In this document: one piece after another, positions 45,225 to 54,466 of the stretch
How positions within the stretch are numbered: the stretch's first letter is position 1
Layout of the letters: each line of letters starts with the position of its first letter
NCBI GenBank assembly: GCA_958296035.1
Contig: OY282431.1
Coordinates: 1,181,001 to 1,245,000, forward strand
DNA from: Paracoccaceae bacterium
Lineage (GTDB): Bacteria > Pseudomonadota > Alphaproteobacteria > Rhodobacterales > Rhodobacteraceae
Reading direction: 5' to 3'
Length of the DNA: 64,000 bases
The notes under the pieces: generated by a model
What the model was told of the DNA's origin: nothing
Seen by the model: the letters and a program-made list of their open reading frames with translations, nothing else
Databases searched by the model: none
Translations under genes and position numbers: made by a program

Positions 45225-46487
45225 ATGACGATCTGGAAGCCAAACGATGACGGCAATGCTGACCTGTCCAGCTACGACAGTTTCGTCACAGGGGTTCCGC
45301 ATAATACGTTTGCGCGTATGCGGAAGGAGGCCCCCCTTGAGTGGTCGGAATGGGATGGCGGCGAGGGATTCTGGAACGTATCCCGCCACAAGGACATTCT
45401 AGCGCTCAACCGCAACTATGGATTACTTTCCTCTGCACGCGGTATCCGCATGGAAGATCAGACTTACGAGGAATACCTGGCGCGCCGGACATTTCAGGAA
45501 ACCGATCCGCCTGAGCATACTAGGGTGCGGCTGAAGGTGGCCAGAGCGTTTTCAAAGTCTACAATTTCCCGGTTTGAAGACCAGATCAGGCAGATTTGCA
45601 TCAAGATTCTGGGGCGGACACTGTCGGCCGGCGAATTCGACGCTACCCAGGACATCGCCCGCCAGCTTCCCATGCGTATGCTCGGGAGAATTCTAGGTCT
45701 ACCGGAACAGGATCTGGAATGGCTCGTCACCAAGGGAGATGCTCTGATAGCTAACACCGATCCAGACTTCACTGATCACGTTCTTGACCAAATGACCAGT
45801 GATGAATTCCGCATGATGCCATTCAATTCACCGGCAGGCGCCGAACTCTACACATACGCCAGGCAACTTATGCGGGAAAGGGAGCAGAGAGGAGATACCG
45901 ACGGAATTCTTCACATGATGCTGCAACCGGATGAAAGCGGAAGCGTCATTAGTGATCGTGAGTTCAGGAATTTTTTCTGCCTACTTGTTGCGGCCGGTAA
46001 CGATACGACTCGCTATTCAATCGCAGCTGCCATCCATGCTCTATGCCACCAGCCGCATCTCCTGTGCCAATTGCGTAAAAGTGGAAGCGAGATCTGGGAG
46101 ACTGCTACGGATGAATTCATCAGATGGGCATCGCCCACCATGCATTTTCGGAGAACCGCGACCAGGGATTTTGAAATGCATGGCAAGCTCGTGCGTGCAA
46201 ATCAAAAGATCCTGTTGTGGTTCGTATCAGGCAACAGGGATGAAGAGGCGTTCAACAATCCATTCAACATTGATCTGTACCGTTCTCCCAATCGTCATCT
46301 GGCCTTCGGGCAAGGAGGCCCTCACATCTGCCTTGGCATCTGGCTTGCCAGACTTGAGGTCAAAGTATTGCTGCAGGAATTGGTCAAACGCGTGGCAACC
46401 ATCGAGGCGAACGGCGAAATTGCGTATCTGAGGTCAAATTTCATCGGTGGTATCAAATCGCTGCCGGTGAAGATAACGGCACTCTGA
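45225..46487 (+). CDS. Cytochrome P450 (CYP124/125/142-like)
   Basis: A 420-residue soluble P450. The I-helix oxygen motif AGNDTTR lies at 257-263, the K-helix ExxR at Glu297-Arg300, and the haem thiolate Cys369 in FGQGGPHICLG, with the extra residue seen in the CYP124/125/142 group. ETDPPEHTRVR is the C-helix region. It needs two electrons through a ferredoxin; a [2Fe-2S] ferredoxin is encoded two genes downstream, but no reductase. Substrate unknown. The group prefers branched alkyl chains, while the neighbours suggest an amine or glutamyl conjugate. The proposed ATG follows AGGAAG at a distance of 9 bases. Confidence 0.92.
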   Translation: MTIWKPNDDGNADLSSYDSFVTGVPHNTFARMRKEAPLEWSEWDGGEGFWNVSRHKDILALNRNYGLLSSARGIRMEDQTYEEYLARRTFQETDPPEHTRVRLKVARAFSKSTISRFEDQIRQICIKILGRTLSAGEFDATQDIARQLPMRMLGRILGLPEQDLEWLVTKGDALIANTDPDFTDHVLDQMTSDEFRMMPFNSPAGAELYTYARQLMREREQRGDTDGILHMMLQPDESGSVISDREFRNFFCLLVAAGNDTTRYSIAAAIHALCHQPHLLCQLRKSGSEIWETATDEFIRWASPTMHFRRTATRDFEMHGKLVRANQKILLWFVSGNRDEEAFNNPFNIDLYRSPNRHLAFGQGGPHICLGIWLARLEVKVLLQELVKRVATIEANGEIAYLRSNFIGGIKSLPVKITAL

Positions 46488-46524
46488 ATCGTTACAGGTT
46501 GAGGAAGTCGCGGGAGTTTATCGA

Positions 46525-47823
46525 ATGTCATTGGCCAAACGCAGGTTGCGCCTGCTGTTTTGCGACAATCTCAGCATTGCGAGAGGCAAGTATTTGCCGA
46601 ACTTTCAGTTGGAATCCGGGTCATCACGCTTCTGCCGATCAACATTTGGTGTGCATTATGACAAGGAATTGCTCAATGCGCCCGGAGCCATGATGATGGA
46701 GGGGTTGCCTGACATGGAGGCTCGCTATTTTCAGGAGGAAATCAGGCCGGGCTGGGAACCTAACATGAGCGTGGTCATCGGCGACTTGTACGACCATCTC
46801 GGTTATCCACTGGAACTTTGTGGTCGAAGAGCATTGAAACGTGCCGTGAGCGATTGGGGTGCACTGGATTTGACTCCAATTGTCGGCATCGAACTGGAGT
46901 GCTTCGCATTTACGCATGATGAATATGGGCGCATTATTCCCTATGCAACCCCGGGGGCAGTCGTATATGGGACGGGCGCATTCACCGACCCCCTCCGCTT
47001 TACCGAGGCAATCTGGGAAAAGGCCTGCGAACTTGGTTTCAGGCTCGAGATGATGACAGCCGAGTATGACGCGCCCCAGTTCGAGTTTACGCTTGGATGT
47101 GATACTGCTGTCAAGGCAGTGGACGATATTTTCCTGTTCCGGCTTATGGCGCGCGAGTTGGCACTTGAGTATGGTGTTCTCCTGTCATTCCTGCCCAAGC
47201 CGCTGGCAACCGGCGGAGGGTCCGGGATGCATATAAACCTGTCGTTTCGAACTGCTGACGGACAGAATGCGCTGGCACTTGAGGACGGGAACATCACTGA
47301 AGAGGTTAATGAGCTTGCGAGGGGTTGCTTGTCGGGGTTCATGCACCATCATAGAGGACTTGCGGGTCTCCTGGCTCCAACGGCAAACTCTTATGGGCGG
47401 CTGCAACCTGCCAGCCTGTCCGGATACTGGCAGAACTGGGGAGGCGATCATCGGGGCGTAACGGCGCGCGTGTCAACCGAAAGGGGAAACAAGGCTCGCC
47501 TGGAACACCGAATGGCAGATTGTTCAGCTAATCCATATGTTGCCGTAGCCGCGGTATTGCAGGCAGCCCGACTGGGAGTCGCTAACGGATATCCGCTCCA
47601 GCCGGCAGAAACAGGGGACTGCTTTGACCAGGTTGATGCCAGGATCGGGGTTGCCCCAAACCTGAACAAGGCCATGGCTGACCTTGAAAAGGACAGGGCG
47701 CTGACTGAGGCGGTGGGGCAGATGCTCGTAGACAATCTGGTATTCATGAAGCGCAAGGAACACCGCAAGACCAGGGACCTGGAAGGCGAAGAACTTCGCG
47801 ACTTTTACATTCACTTTATATGA
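46525..47823 (+). CDS. Glutamine-synthetase-like gamma-glutamyl ligase
   Basis: A 432-residue enzyme of the glutamine synthetase fold. Glu123 and Glu125 (GIELECF) are metal ligands, and GSGMHINLS, NSYGRLQP, the RVSTERGNKARLEHR arginine block and ANPYVAVAAVL follow. The divergent N-terminus and lack of an adenylylation loop point to the PuuA/IpuC/AtdA1-type gamma-glutamylamide ligases rather than housekeeping GlnA. It should join glutamate to an amine with ATP. Between P450 and ferredoxin genes, it suggests the amine is glutamylated before or after oxidation. GGGAG precedes the ATG by about 8 bases. Confidence 0.88.
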   Translation: MSLAKRRLRLLFCDNLSIARGKYLPNFQLESGSSRFCRSTFGVHYDKELLNAPGAMMMEGLPDMEARYFQEEIRPGWEPNMSVVIGDLYDHLGYPLELCGRRALKRAVSDWGALDLTPIVGIELECFAFTHDEYGRIIPYATPGAVVYGTGAFTDPLRFTEAIWEKACELGFRLEMMTAEYDAPQFEFTLGCDTAVKAVDDIFLFRLMARELALEYGVLLSFLPKPLATGGGSGMHINLSFRTADGQNALALEDGNITEEVNELARGCLSGFMHHHRGLAGLLAPTANSYGRLQPASLSGYWQNWGGDHRGVTARVSTERGNKARLEHRMADCSANPYVAVAAVLQAARLGVANGYPLQPAETGDCFDQVDARIGVAPNLNKAMADLEKDRALTEAVGQMLVDNLVFMKRKEHRKTRDLEGEELRDFYIHFI

Positions 47824-47836
47824 GGAAATTTAGGCC

Positions 47837-48151
47837 ATGCCGACGATAACATGGAAGACTTCAGAGACCGAGTCGATTACGGCAAATGTGCCGGTTGGCA
47901 TAACGCTAATGGAAGCCGCCGTCCGCAACAATGTGCCGAGAGTGTGGGGTGAGTGTGGCGGGTGTCTGTCCTGTGCCACATGTCATGTAAGGCCCGTGGG
48001 CGAATGGTTTGGAAGGTTGGGGTTTCCAAACGACATGGAGGACGACATGCTTGATTTCACGGAAGTTGAGAGAGAAGACGACAGCAGACTGTCCTGCCAG
48101 ATCAAGGTGACAGAGGAATTTGACGGATTGGTCCTGGTCGTGCCTGAGTAG
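47837..48151 (+). CDS. [2Fe-2S] ferredoxin of adrenodoxin/putidaredoxin type
   Basis: A 104-residue ferredoxin. The cluster ligands are Cys40, Cys46, Cys49 and Cys87 with the C-x5-C-x2-C-x37-C spacing of adrenodoxin-type proteins. Such ferredoxins feed cytochrome P450s, and the P450 is in the same operon, 13 bases downstream of the ligase gene. An extra Cys43 is present. A ferredoxin reductase must be supplied from elsewhere. Confidence 0.92.
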   Translation: MPTITWKTSETESITANVPVGITLMEAAVRNNVPRVWGECGGCLSCATCHVRPVGEWFGRLGFPNDMEDDMLDFTEVEREDDSRLSCQIKVTEEFDGLVLVVPE

Positions 48152-48608
48152 GCTTTTGCTGATCTCCGCGGAGTTCCCGGAAATATTGCCTACTCCGGCT
48201 CTGCACTTGCGGGACAACATACGGGCGATTGACAATCAGGCAGCGGCGACGAAGTCGCGACAGCGTGGAAGGCTACAATTGGTCCCTCAATTCGTGTGGC
48301 GCCCGATGTCGATGGATTGGCTCCACGCCGTGCTTCGGCAGCAGCGACGACTCAGGACCGGTTTATCAGTTGCTTTAGGCTGGATTGCGCTGTTTTGGCT
48401 GGGTCCGCGAGGGAGCGCAGCCTGATCTCAGATCCAGCACAAGAGCGAACACTTATCACGCGTGGAAACGTCTCTGATGAGCATTCGGCACGAATGGGCA
48501 TTGCAAGCCAGAGTTGCACGTTTTCTATTGCGTGCGGTGCGTTGGGTGGCCACTATTGGGTGGCCACGCAACTTTGGTCGTTAGTCTCTCTAGACCCAAA
48601 AGGGGACG
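48152..48608 (+). other. Gene-free interval between ferredoxin and tctC
   Basis: This 457-base stretch lies between convergent genes. I see no coding frame with resemblance to a family. It contains the tandem repeat at 48542-48567. Confidence 0.45.
48542..48567. repeat. Tandem 12-base repeat TTGGGTGGCCAC
   Basis: Two exact copies of TTGGGTGGCCAC (48542-48553 and 48556-48567) are separated by TA. Each contains the palindrome GTGGCCAC. The position, 42 bases past the tctC stop, is between convergent genes, so a role in termination or binding of a protein is uncertain. Confidence 0.6.
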
Positions 48609-49550
48609 CTACTGCGTAAGCATCTGCTCAATTCTTGCGAGTGTTTCGATATCACTGGCGATACGTGCAGCAGATTCTTCCTCGCTCTGCCAGTACACAA
48701 TTGCACCGGTGTTCTCACTGTGCTCAGCCGCGCGGTCACCTAGCATTGACTTCTTGGCAGACGCGATGATTTTGGCTCGCACGTCAGCAGGTGTCTCCTT
48801 TGTTACGAAAAGCCCGTTCCAGAGCGATATTCCTAACTCCGGAACGAGTTCTCCAATCGTTGGTGCATTGGGTGCCTTTACGATTCTGTCATCCGTAATG
48901 GACGCAAGAATGGTAATGTGGTCGAGGCAGGGAAACACAAGCTGGATGGTGGTATTGACCACATCGGCGTCACCGGATGCCAACGTGTTACAATCTATTG
49001 CATCGAATGCCGAGTCCGCGGCATAACTCCAGCCGTTCACTTTTGCGAACGCCTTTGTAACTTGGGTGGGTGCCAGAACGTCACCGAAGTGCGCCAATGT
49101 GACATCGTTTTCCTTGGCATATTCGCTCAGCTCAGCCATTGACTGATAGGGCGCTGACTTGCTGGTAGCAATGATAAACGGGTAAGTGAGGAAAATTCCG
49201 AGCGGGTCGAATTTGGCAGGCGTCAATTCGTCAATTCCAATTTGGTGACCAAGCGTAGGAACGCCGATCACAAATGAGCCAATCGTGTATCCGTCAGCGG
49301 GTGCCTGGGCAACCTCAATGGCACCTGGAAACGGTCCACCGCCACCGCCTGGTTTGTTCACGACAGCGGCCGAGACGCCAAACTTGTTCTGAAAGTCCTC
49401 AGCAATGATCCGCGTGAGCACGTCTTCGGAGTCACCTGGGGGGAAAGGGACAATAAAGGTCACTGGTTTTTCCGGATATTCAGCGATAGCCTGCCCGGCT
49501 ACAGTTGTGAATGCAATGAGAGCAATCGCAATTGTCGATAGTATTTTCAT
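48609..49550 (-). CDS. tctC: Tripartite tricarboxylate transporter substrate-binding protein (TctC/Bug)
   Basis: A 313-residue periplasmic receptor with a signal peptide (residues 1-23, cut after AIA). YPEKPVTFIVPFPPGDSEDVLTR and VNKPGGGGGPFPGA are the classic Bug-family segments. It delivers a carboxylate or related anion to the TctAB membrane part. It is on the opposite strand to tctB and tctA, which start 740 and 2967 bases further on, an unusual arrangement. The two cysteines (DAIDC, VFPC) may form a disulfide. Confidence 0.9.
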   Translation of the reverse strand: MKILSTIAIALIAFTTVAGQAIAEYPEKPVTFIVPFPPGDSEDVLTRIIAEDFQNKFGVSAAVVNKPGGGGGPFPGAIEVAQAPADGYTIGSFVIGVPTLGHQIGIDELTPAKFDPLGIFLTYPFIIATSKSAPYQSMAELSEYAKENDVTLAHFGDVLAPTQVTKAFAKVNGWSYAADSAFDAIDCNTLASGDADVVNTTIQLVFPCLDHITILASITDDRIVKAPNAPTIGELVPELGISLWNGLFVTKETPADVRAKIIASAKKSMLGDRAAEHSENTGAIVYWQSEEESAARIASDIETLARIEQMLTQ

Positions 49551-50290
49551 TTCTAGAAAGTCTCCCGGTTGTGTATGTTGAAGGGTTTTCCGGTGGGGAC
49601 AGTCCGCTCCTGCAGGCTGGTTCTATAATTCGGCAGCTCGCGAATTGACTCGACAAACCCGCCAATCTCCCCACTGTTTGATTGGTATTGGCTCCGCCGA
49701 AGGAAACAACAGGTTACAGGACAATGGCCTTTCCTTCAATTCTCCTTGGAGCCTTTGGTGCGCCAGAGTTCGCGCTGACTGCCAGTTGGATTGCCATGCT
49801 GGAATGCTGACCTCTTCCGTATTAGTAGTGCTCAATCGTGTACCCAACGCTGCATCCGAGAGCACTCACCGGCCCTGCGTTCCACAACTGCGTCCGGACT
49901 GTCAACGACATGTGGACTGGATTGTCACTTCAAAATTCGGTTTCAGTCAGTCCGGTCCAATGACAGGCTTTTCGTTGGCTGGCAGCATGGCAACGGGTGT
50001 GAATGCTCTTGTGCGGCCAGGTGCAGGAAACTGCCAGGTGGGATTGTGCACGGTCAGCCTTCAATCTCAAAGTGCACGTTTCGGCAGGTTGGAACCGGAT
50101 CACAATGCTGCCTGAATTTCTGTCAGAGCAGTCGCGGAAGGTTTCGGCTTTGGACAATCTCTGCCTCTTTCCGGTCAAATAGAACGGGACCGGTCGTGTC
50201 CTGAATGCTTGGTCTTTGCCTGACAGGAGGCTGTTCGGTATTGGAGCACGGCAGCGCAAGCGAAGATCGTTGGTATTGGAATGCCGAAAT
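49551..50290. other. Gene-free interval between divergent tctC and tctB
   Basis: No gene with a recognisable family is seen in these 740 bases. It must hold the promoters of tctC (minus) and tctB (plus), but I cannot place them. Short frames are present on both strands without start sites or homology I recognise. Confidence 0.45.
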
Positions 50291-50821
50291 ATGTCTGGAG
50301 GGATTATTGATCCTGGGCGAAAAAAGGCCAGAGGCCAGTTCTTGTTTGCACTGGCTTTTGTGGTCCTGGGAGTTGCGCTGGCGGTCCAACTTCCGTTTCA
50401 GACTACCTGGCTTGAAGATACGTCTGTCTTCGTTCAGCCAAGATTCATGCCGACTGTCGCCATTATCGGCATGGTACTGTTCGGCTGTCTCCATTTGTGG
50501 TTCCTGCCCAGACGGAGAATTGTACGCTCGGACTGGGGCGAGGTAAGGGTCTGGGTCTCAGGGCTGGAATTCGTTGCCTGGTACATGGTCTATGTATTTA
50601 TTGTACCTGTGGCCGGTTACCTCGCGACAACCGTGGTATTCTGCTGGTTGTTGGTCTTGCGCATGGGTTACAACAGTCGACGAATTCACTGGTTTTCAGT
50701 GCTTTTCGCTGCAGCCGTTGTTATCGTGTTCAAAACGCTGCTGAAGGTCAAGATTCCGGGGGCCGCGGTATATGAGCTGCTCCCTCCGCTGTTAAGGAAT
50801 TTCCTAATCGTCAATCTCTAG
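50291..50821 (+). CDS. tctB: Tripartite tricarboxylate transporter small membrane subunit (TctB)
   Basis: A 176-residue inner-membrane protein with four hydrophobic segments (starting around residues 18, 57, 97 and 137). PRFMPTVAIIGMVLFG and the YLATTVVFCWLLVLRMGY segment are typical of TctB, the small subunit that packs against TctA. ATG at 50291 is chosen because the first membrane segment follows 18 residues later; the frame extends to 50216. Ends 40 bases from a convergent DjlA-like gene that separates it from tctA. Confidence 0.82.
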   Translation: MSGGIIDPGRKKARGQFLFALAFVVLGVALAVQLPFQTTWLEDTSVFVQPRFMPTVAIIGMVLFGCLHLWFLPRRRIVRSDWGEVRVWVSGLEFVAWYMVYVFIVPVAGYLATTVVFCWLLVLRMGYNSRRIHWFSVLFAAAVVIVFKTLLKVKIPGAAVYELLPPLLRNFLIVNL

Positions 50822-50860
50822 ATTATCGACTGCGTGGTCGCCCGGACGCGTTTTCTTGGA

Positions 50861-51649
50861 TCAACGAGGGAGATTGCGCTCTTTCCGGATCTTGTCATAT
50901 GCGGAATTGATGTTTTTCATACGATCCTCGCAAATCTTGATCAAGTCCTCTGGCATTCCCCTTGCCTTGGCAGCATCTGGATGTGATGCCTTTACGAGGG
51001 ACCTGTAGGACGCACGCACGGAAGCGTCGCTCGCCGAACGCGAGACCCCGAGCACCTCATAGGGGTCGACTTTGGTGACATGTACAACGGCGGAATACAT
51101 CGCCTCAAGTTGTCGGACAACCGTCGTTTCGATTCCAAATATGGTGGCAATACGGTTGATGAATTGCTGCTCGGCACGATCGTAGGTGTGGTCGGCCGAA
51201 GCAACCACGACAAGAATCTCAAGGATGGTGAGCAGCTGCCCGCGGTCCTTGCCAACCAGGGAGGCTATTTGTTGGGCGCATTCCTCGTAACCGTGCGTGT
51301 CTTGCTTTGCCTGGTTGAATATGTCTGTCATTTCCTTTCCGAGTTCTGAATTCGACAAGAATTTGCGTCGAAAGGCCTCGAACTCCACCGGCGACGAAAC
51401 GCCGTCAGCTATGCTTAGCTTGGCAGCAAGAACGGTAACTGAAACAACAAGCCTGATGCTTGTCTCATCAGCGGGCGGCTGGGGCGGATGTAGGACTTGG
51501 CTGATACGCACCCGCGGCGATTCGGCATCAGGAGCACTCTTGCTGAACCGGTCGGCTTGATGCCCGGCCACAGCGCCCAGTATCGCGCCAATTGGACCGC
51601 CGATAAAAAAACCCAGCGCACCGCCGATCAATTTGCCTTTGAAAGCCAC
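50861..51649 (-). CDS. DjlA-like co-chaperone: glycine-zipper, TerB and J domain
   Basis: A 262-residue protein. Residues ~8-32 (GGALGFFIGGPIGAILGAVAG) are a glycine-rich membrane or zipper segment. Residues ~65-185 form a TerB-like helical domain. The C-terminal ~60 residues are a J domain with the HPD triad near 224 (KASHPDAAK). This is the layout of DjlA-type membrane co-chaperones that stimulate DnaK. The gene interrupts the tct transporter genes on the opposite strand and looks unrelated to them. Two tandem copies of AATCGAGCCCAT lie just upstream. Confidence 0.87.
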   Translation of the reverse strand: MAFKGKLIGGALGFFIGGPIGAILGAVAGHQADRFSKSAPDAESPRVRISQVLHPPQPPADETSIRLVVSVTVLAAKLSIADGVSSPVEFEAFRRKFLSNSELGKEMTDIFNQAKQDTHGYEECAQQIASLVGKDRGQLLTILEILVVVASADHTYDRAEQQFINRIATIFGIETTVVRQLEAMYSAVVHVTKVDPYEVLGVSRSASDASVRASYRSLVKASHPDAAKARGMPEDLIKICEDRMKNINSAYDKIRKERNLPR

Positions 51650-52516
51650 AGTTCACATCCTCCTTGACTAATCGAGCCCATGAATCGAGCCCATTCGGGC
51701 AGACGCACGCTGGTTTGAACTCTGCATCCAGTGTCTACAGATGATCAACATATCATCCAAATCGAATTGCAGATACCAGTCTGGCAGGCATTGGCAAACA
51801 AGAGCGATATGAAGCCGGAGTTCAGCCACGCCCTTTTGCAGCATGCCGTCTTGGAAACGTGGTTACCGTACAGGTTAAGCCATCTGTCTTGAAACAGAAG
51901 GGCCCGGTCTTCGAAGGTGGCATGCTATGGGGCGGACTATCAAGGGTCTTGGTACCTTTCAGAATTCCAGGAGAGATAGGCACCATTGCAGTTGAATGGA
52001 AGTTGCAAGCCTGTTCGATCTGCCGGGCCGTAGTAATCGTCCGCAGTCAGTTGCACACCGATTGGGAACGTTGATTGTTTTCACAGGAGGGCACTGGTTC
52101 AGCCAGCGGGTGGCTGCACGAGGTTTGATGCGTCCACACTTCTCCGGGACCGCTGAACGAACAAAGTTCGGGACTTGATCAGATTCGGGCGAACGTACTC
52201 TGATTTCACTTGATCCTCATTTGCCTGACGCTTGATCCCGAACCAGGTGAAGTTGACATTCCAATCGTAACACGACCTCAATCTTTTGAAGACCCTGCAA
52301 TGCAATGTTGGGCGATTTCATATAATGCTGGCTGCATGGATCGAGGGTGGCTCGAGAAACGAACCTGTCACCGGGGGGGATCTGCAATCGTCAGCCCTTG
52401 CCGTTGCAGCCTGCAATCGGTGCCGCCATGACAAAGCAAGAAGTGACTGGCACCGGAAAACACCAGGTCGTGGGCGTGGTTGAATAGTTCGGCAGGACGG
52501 GAGGATAGGAGTCACC
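51650..52516. other. Gene-free interval between djlA-like gene and tctA
   Basis: About 870 bases with no gene I recognise on either strand. It contains the tandem repeat at 51670-51694, a short CGAAC-AAA-GTTCG palindrome at 52158-52170, and at its end the AGGAG ribosome site of tctA. Confidence 0.45.
51670..51694. repeat. Tandem 12-base repeat AATCGAGCCCAT upstream of djlA-like gene
   Basis: Two exact copies (51670-51681 and 51683-51694) separated by one base, 21-45 bases upstream of the start codon on the minus strand. The position would suit an operator or a duplicated leader element, or simple slippage. Confidence 0.6.
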
Positions 52517-54121
52517 ATGGACATTGTGCTGGCGGGCATGGAAGTTCTCATGCGATGGGACGTGCTGGCGGCGATCCTTGTGGGCTCCATTGGCGGCGTG
52601 GTCATTGGTGCAGTGCCTGGAGTTGGACCAGCGGTCGCTATCGCTATCTTGCTTCCCGCCACCTTTTCTCTGGATCCGATCGTCGGACTGACGATGCTCC
52701 TGGGGATTTACGGCTCGAGCATGTATGGCGGTGCAATTCCAGCCATTCTCATCAACACACCCGGAACGCCAGTCAACGCGTTGACCACCTATGAAGGCTT
52801 TCCGATGACCTTGCGCGGTGAGGCAAGGCGGGCATTGAGTTTGGCTTATGCTTCGTCGTTTTTTGGAGGCGTCTTTTCGGTAGTATGCCTGATACTCTTG
52901 TCTCCTGTACTGGCAAGAGTTGCCCCACTGTTTGGTTCTCGAGAGATTTTTCTGGCTGCTGTTCTGGGAATTATCCTGGTCATTGTGGCTCACCGTGGCC
53001 AGACTCTGGTTGCCGGCATGCTCGCATGCCTCGGAATGCTGCTTAGCACCGTCGGGCTTGAACCGAGTCAGTACACGGGCAGGTTCACATTTTCGCAAGC
53101 CTGGCTGGTCAATGGAATTGACTTGATCGTCGTTGTCCTCGGGCTGTTCGCGATCAGCCAGTCTTTCTTCCTCATGCGGGGATACGACGAAAAAATCAGA
53201 ATCAGCAAGGTGAGAGGCGGTCTCTTCCAGGGCTTCAGAGAGTTGGTACGCCACCCCCGCGTGGCAACAACTTCTGGAATGTTCGGCGTTGTCATGGGGA
53301 TCATTCCCGGGGTGGGGGAATTTACCGCGCAGTTCATGTCCTATACAACGGCCCGACGGTTGTCGAAGCGTCCCAACACCTTTGGACACGGTTCTTCCGA
53401 AGGGCTGATTGCGTCTGAAACTGCAAACAATGCTGTTCCAGGTGCGGCCATGATTCCGTTGCTGGCACTGGGCATACCCGGTGAGGCTCTAACTGCCATG
53501 ATGCTGGCCGTATTCTATGTGCATAACGTTGTGCCCGGGCCAGGGCTGTTCCTGTATCAGCTGGATTTCGTAACAGCACTGTTCCTGGCCTTGCTCGTTC
53601 TTAACGTAGTTGTGGTGGTCTTCCTGTTGTTTGCAACCAACCTCCTGGTTCAACTGGTTAGAATTCCCTCCAGATTCTTGGGTGTGTGCATTCTTGTACT
53701 CAGCTTTGTAGGGGTATACTCCTTGCGCAATAGCCCTACAGACTGCGCCATTGCAGCCGTGTTCGGTTTGATCGGGTTCATTCTCAGGCGGTTAGAATTG
53801 CCGATTATCCCCATTGTACTGGGAATGGTGCTTGGCGGCATCATGGAGGTCAAGCTGCGCAGTTCGATGGCGCGGGTCAAGGACCCACTGGACTTGATCG
53901 AGCGACCAGTGGCGGCAATAATCTTTGGGCTCATACTCCTGGTGCTGGCCCTTCATTTGCGGAGAGTAATTGTCGATTGGTCGCCGCCTGGGGAATGGAA
54001 GTGGACCAGCAAGAAGGCAAAGACGGCCTTTGGCAGGGGCTTGTGGAAGCGCCGGACGGATCTCCTGCATCGGCGTGAAAGAGCACTCAGAAAGCGCCGG
54101 TCAATGTTTGATCGCAATTAG
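52517..54121 (+). CDS. tctA: Tripartite tricarboxylate transporter large membrane subunit (TctA)
   Basis: A 534-residue inner-membrane permease with about twelve hydrophobic segments. GVVIGAVPGVGPAVAIAILLP near residue 25 and YGGAIPAILINTPGTP near 74 are the conserved TctA glycine motifs. The second repeat shows GMIPGVGEFTAQF-like and ALGIPGEALTAMMLAVF segments. The ~40-residue basic C-terminal tail (KRRTDLLHRRERALRKRR) is longer than usual. The ATG follows AGGAG by five bases. It is separated from tctB by the DjlA-like gene, so it needs its own promoter. Confidence 0.9.
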   Translation: MDIVLAGMEVLMRWDVLAAILVGSIGGVVIGAVPGVGPAVAIAILLPATFSLDPIVGLTMLLGIYGSSMYGGAIPAILINTPGTPVNALTTYEGFPMTLRGEARRALSLAYASSFFGGVFSVVCLILLSPVLARVAPLFGSREIFLAAVLGIILVIVAHRGQTLVAGMLACLGMLLSTVGLEPSQYTGRFTFSQAWLVNGIDLIVVVLGLFAISQSFFLMRGYDEKIRISKVRGGLFQGFRELVRHPRVATTSGMFGVVMGIIPGVGEFTAQFMSYTTARRLSKRPNTFGHGSSEGLIASETANNAVPGAAMIPLLALGIPGEALTAMMLAVFYVHNVVPGPGLFLYQLDFVTALFLALLVLNVVVVVFLLFATNLLVQLVRIPSRFLGVCILVLSFVGVYSLRNSPTDCAIAAVFGLIGFILRRLELPIIPIVLGMVLGGIMEVKLRSSMARVKDPLDLIERPVAAIIFGLILLVLALHLRRVIVDWSPPGEWKWTSKKAKTAFGRGLWKRRTDLLHRRERALRKRRSMFDRN

Positions 54122-54466
54122 CCAGAATCTGTTTATCGGTTGATCTTGCGTGCCGGACGCGAATATTCGTAACAGCGCGGGAAGGTTAACCTATCTTCCT
54201 TCTCCCTCGGCTACTCGTGGTTCACAGGGCTTAAGGCAGCCAGCCCCGGGCTTACCAGGTCAGTTCGTGGCCACGCAGTTGTCGGATGTTGGTAACCAAT
54301 CCGACTCTGGGCAATTAAATCGGTCGGATTGTCATTCACAATGGTTTTGATCCTGGAATTGGCTAATGTGTCGCTGGTCGCCTATTCCGGGATGCGAGCA
54401 AATGGAATTCAGCAGGTTCACTTGAGGAGAGATCCTGGAGTCTCCTCACGCAGATAGGGTTATTGC
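54122..54466 (+). other. Gene-free interval between tctA and Tm-1-like gene
   Basis: I see no gene, RNA or clear terminator in these 345 bases. Confidence 0.45.

Noticed and set aside
44870-45256. Minus-strand frame in the P450 divergent gap
   Set aside because: It crosses the P450 start, lacks a ribosome site and shows no recognisable family.
52158-52170. SOS (LexA) box at CGAAC-AAA-GTTCG
   Set aside because: The spacing fits neither the alphaproteobacterial GTTC-N7-GTTC nor the Gram-positive GAAC-N4-GTTC site, and no SOS gene follows.
52391-53389. Long minus-strand frame (332 codons) opposite tctA
   Set aside because: Antisense to TctA, composition of a shadow frame (rich in His, Gln and Arg), no domains.
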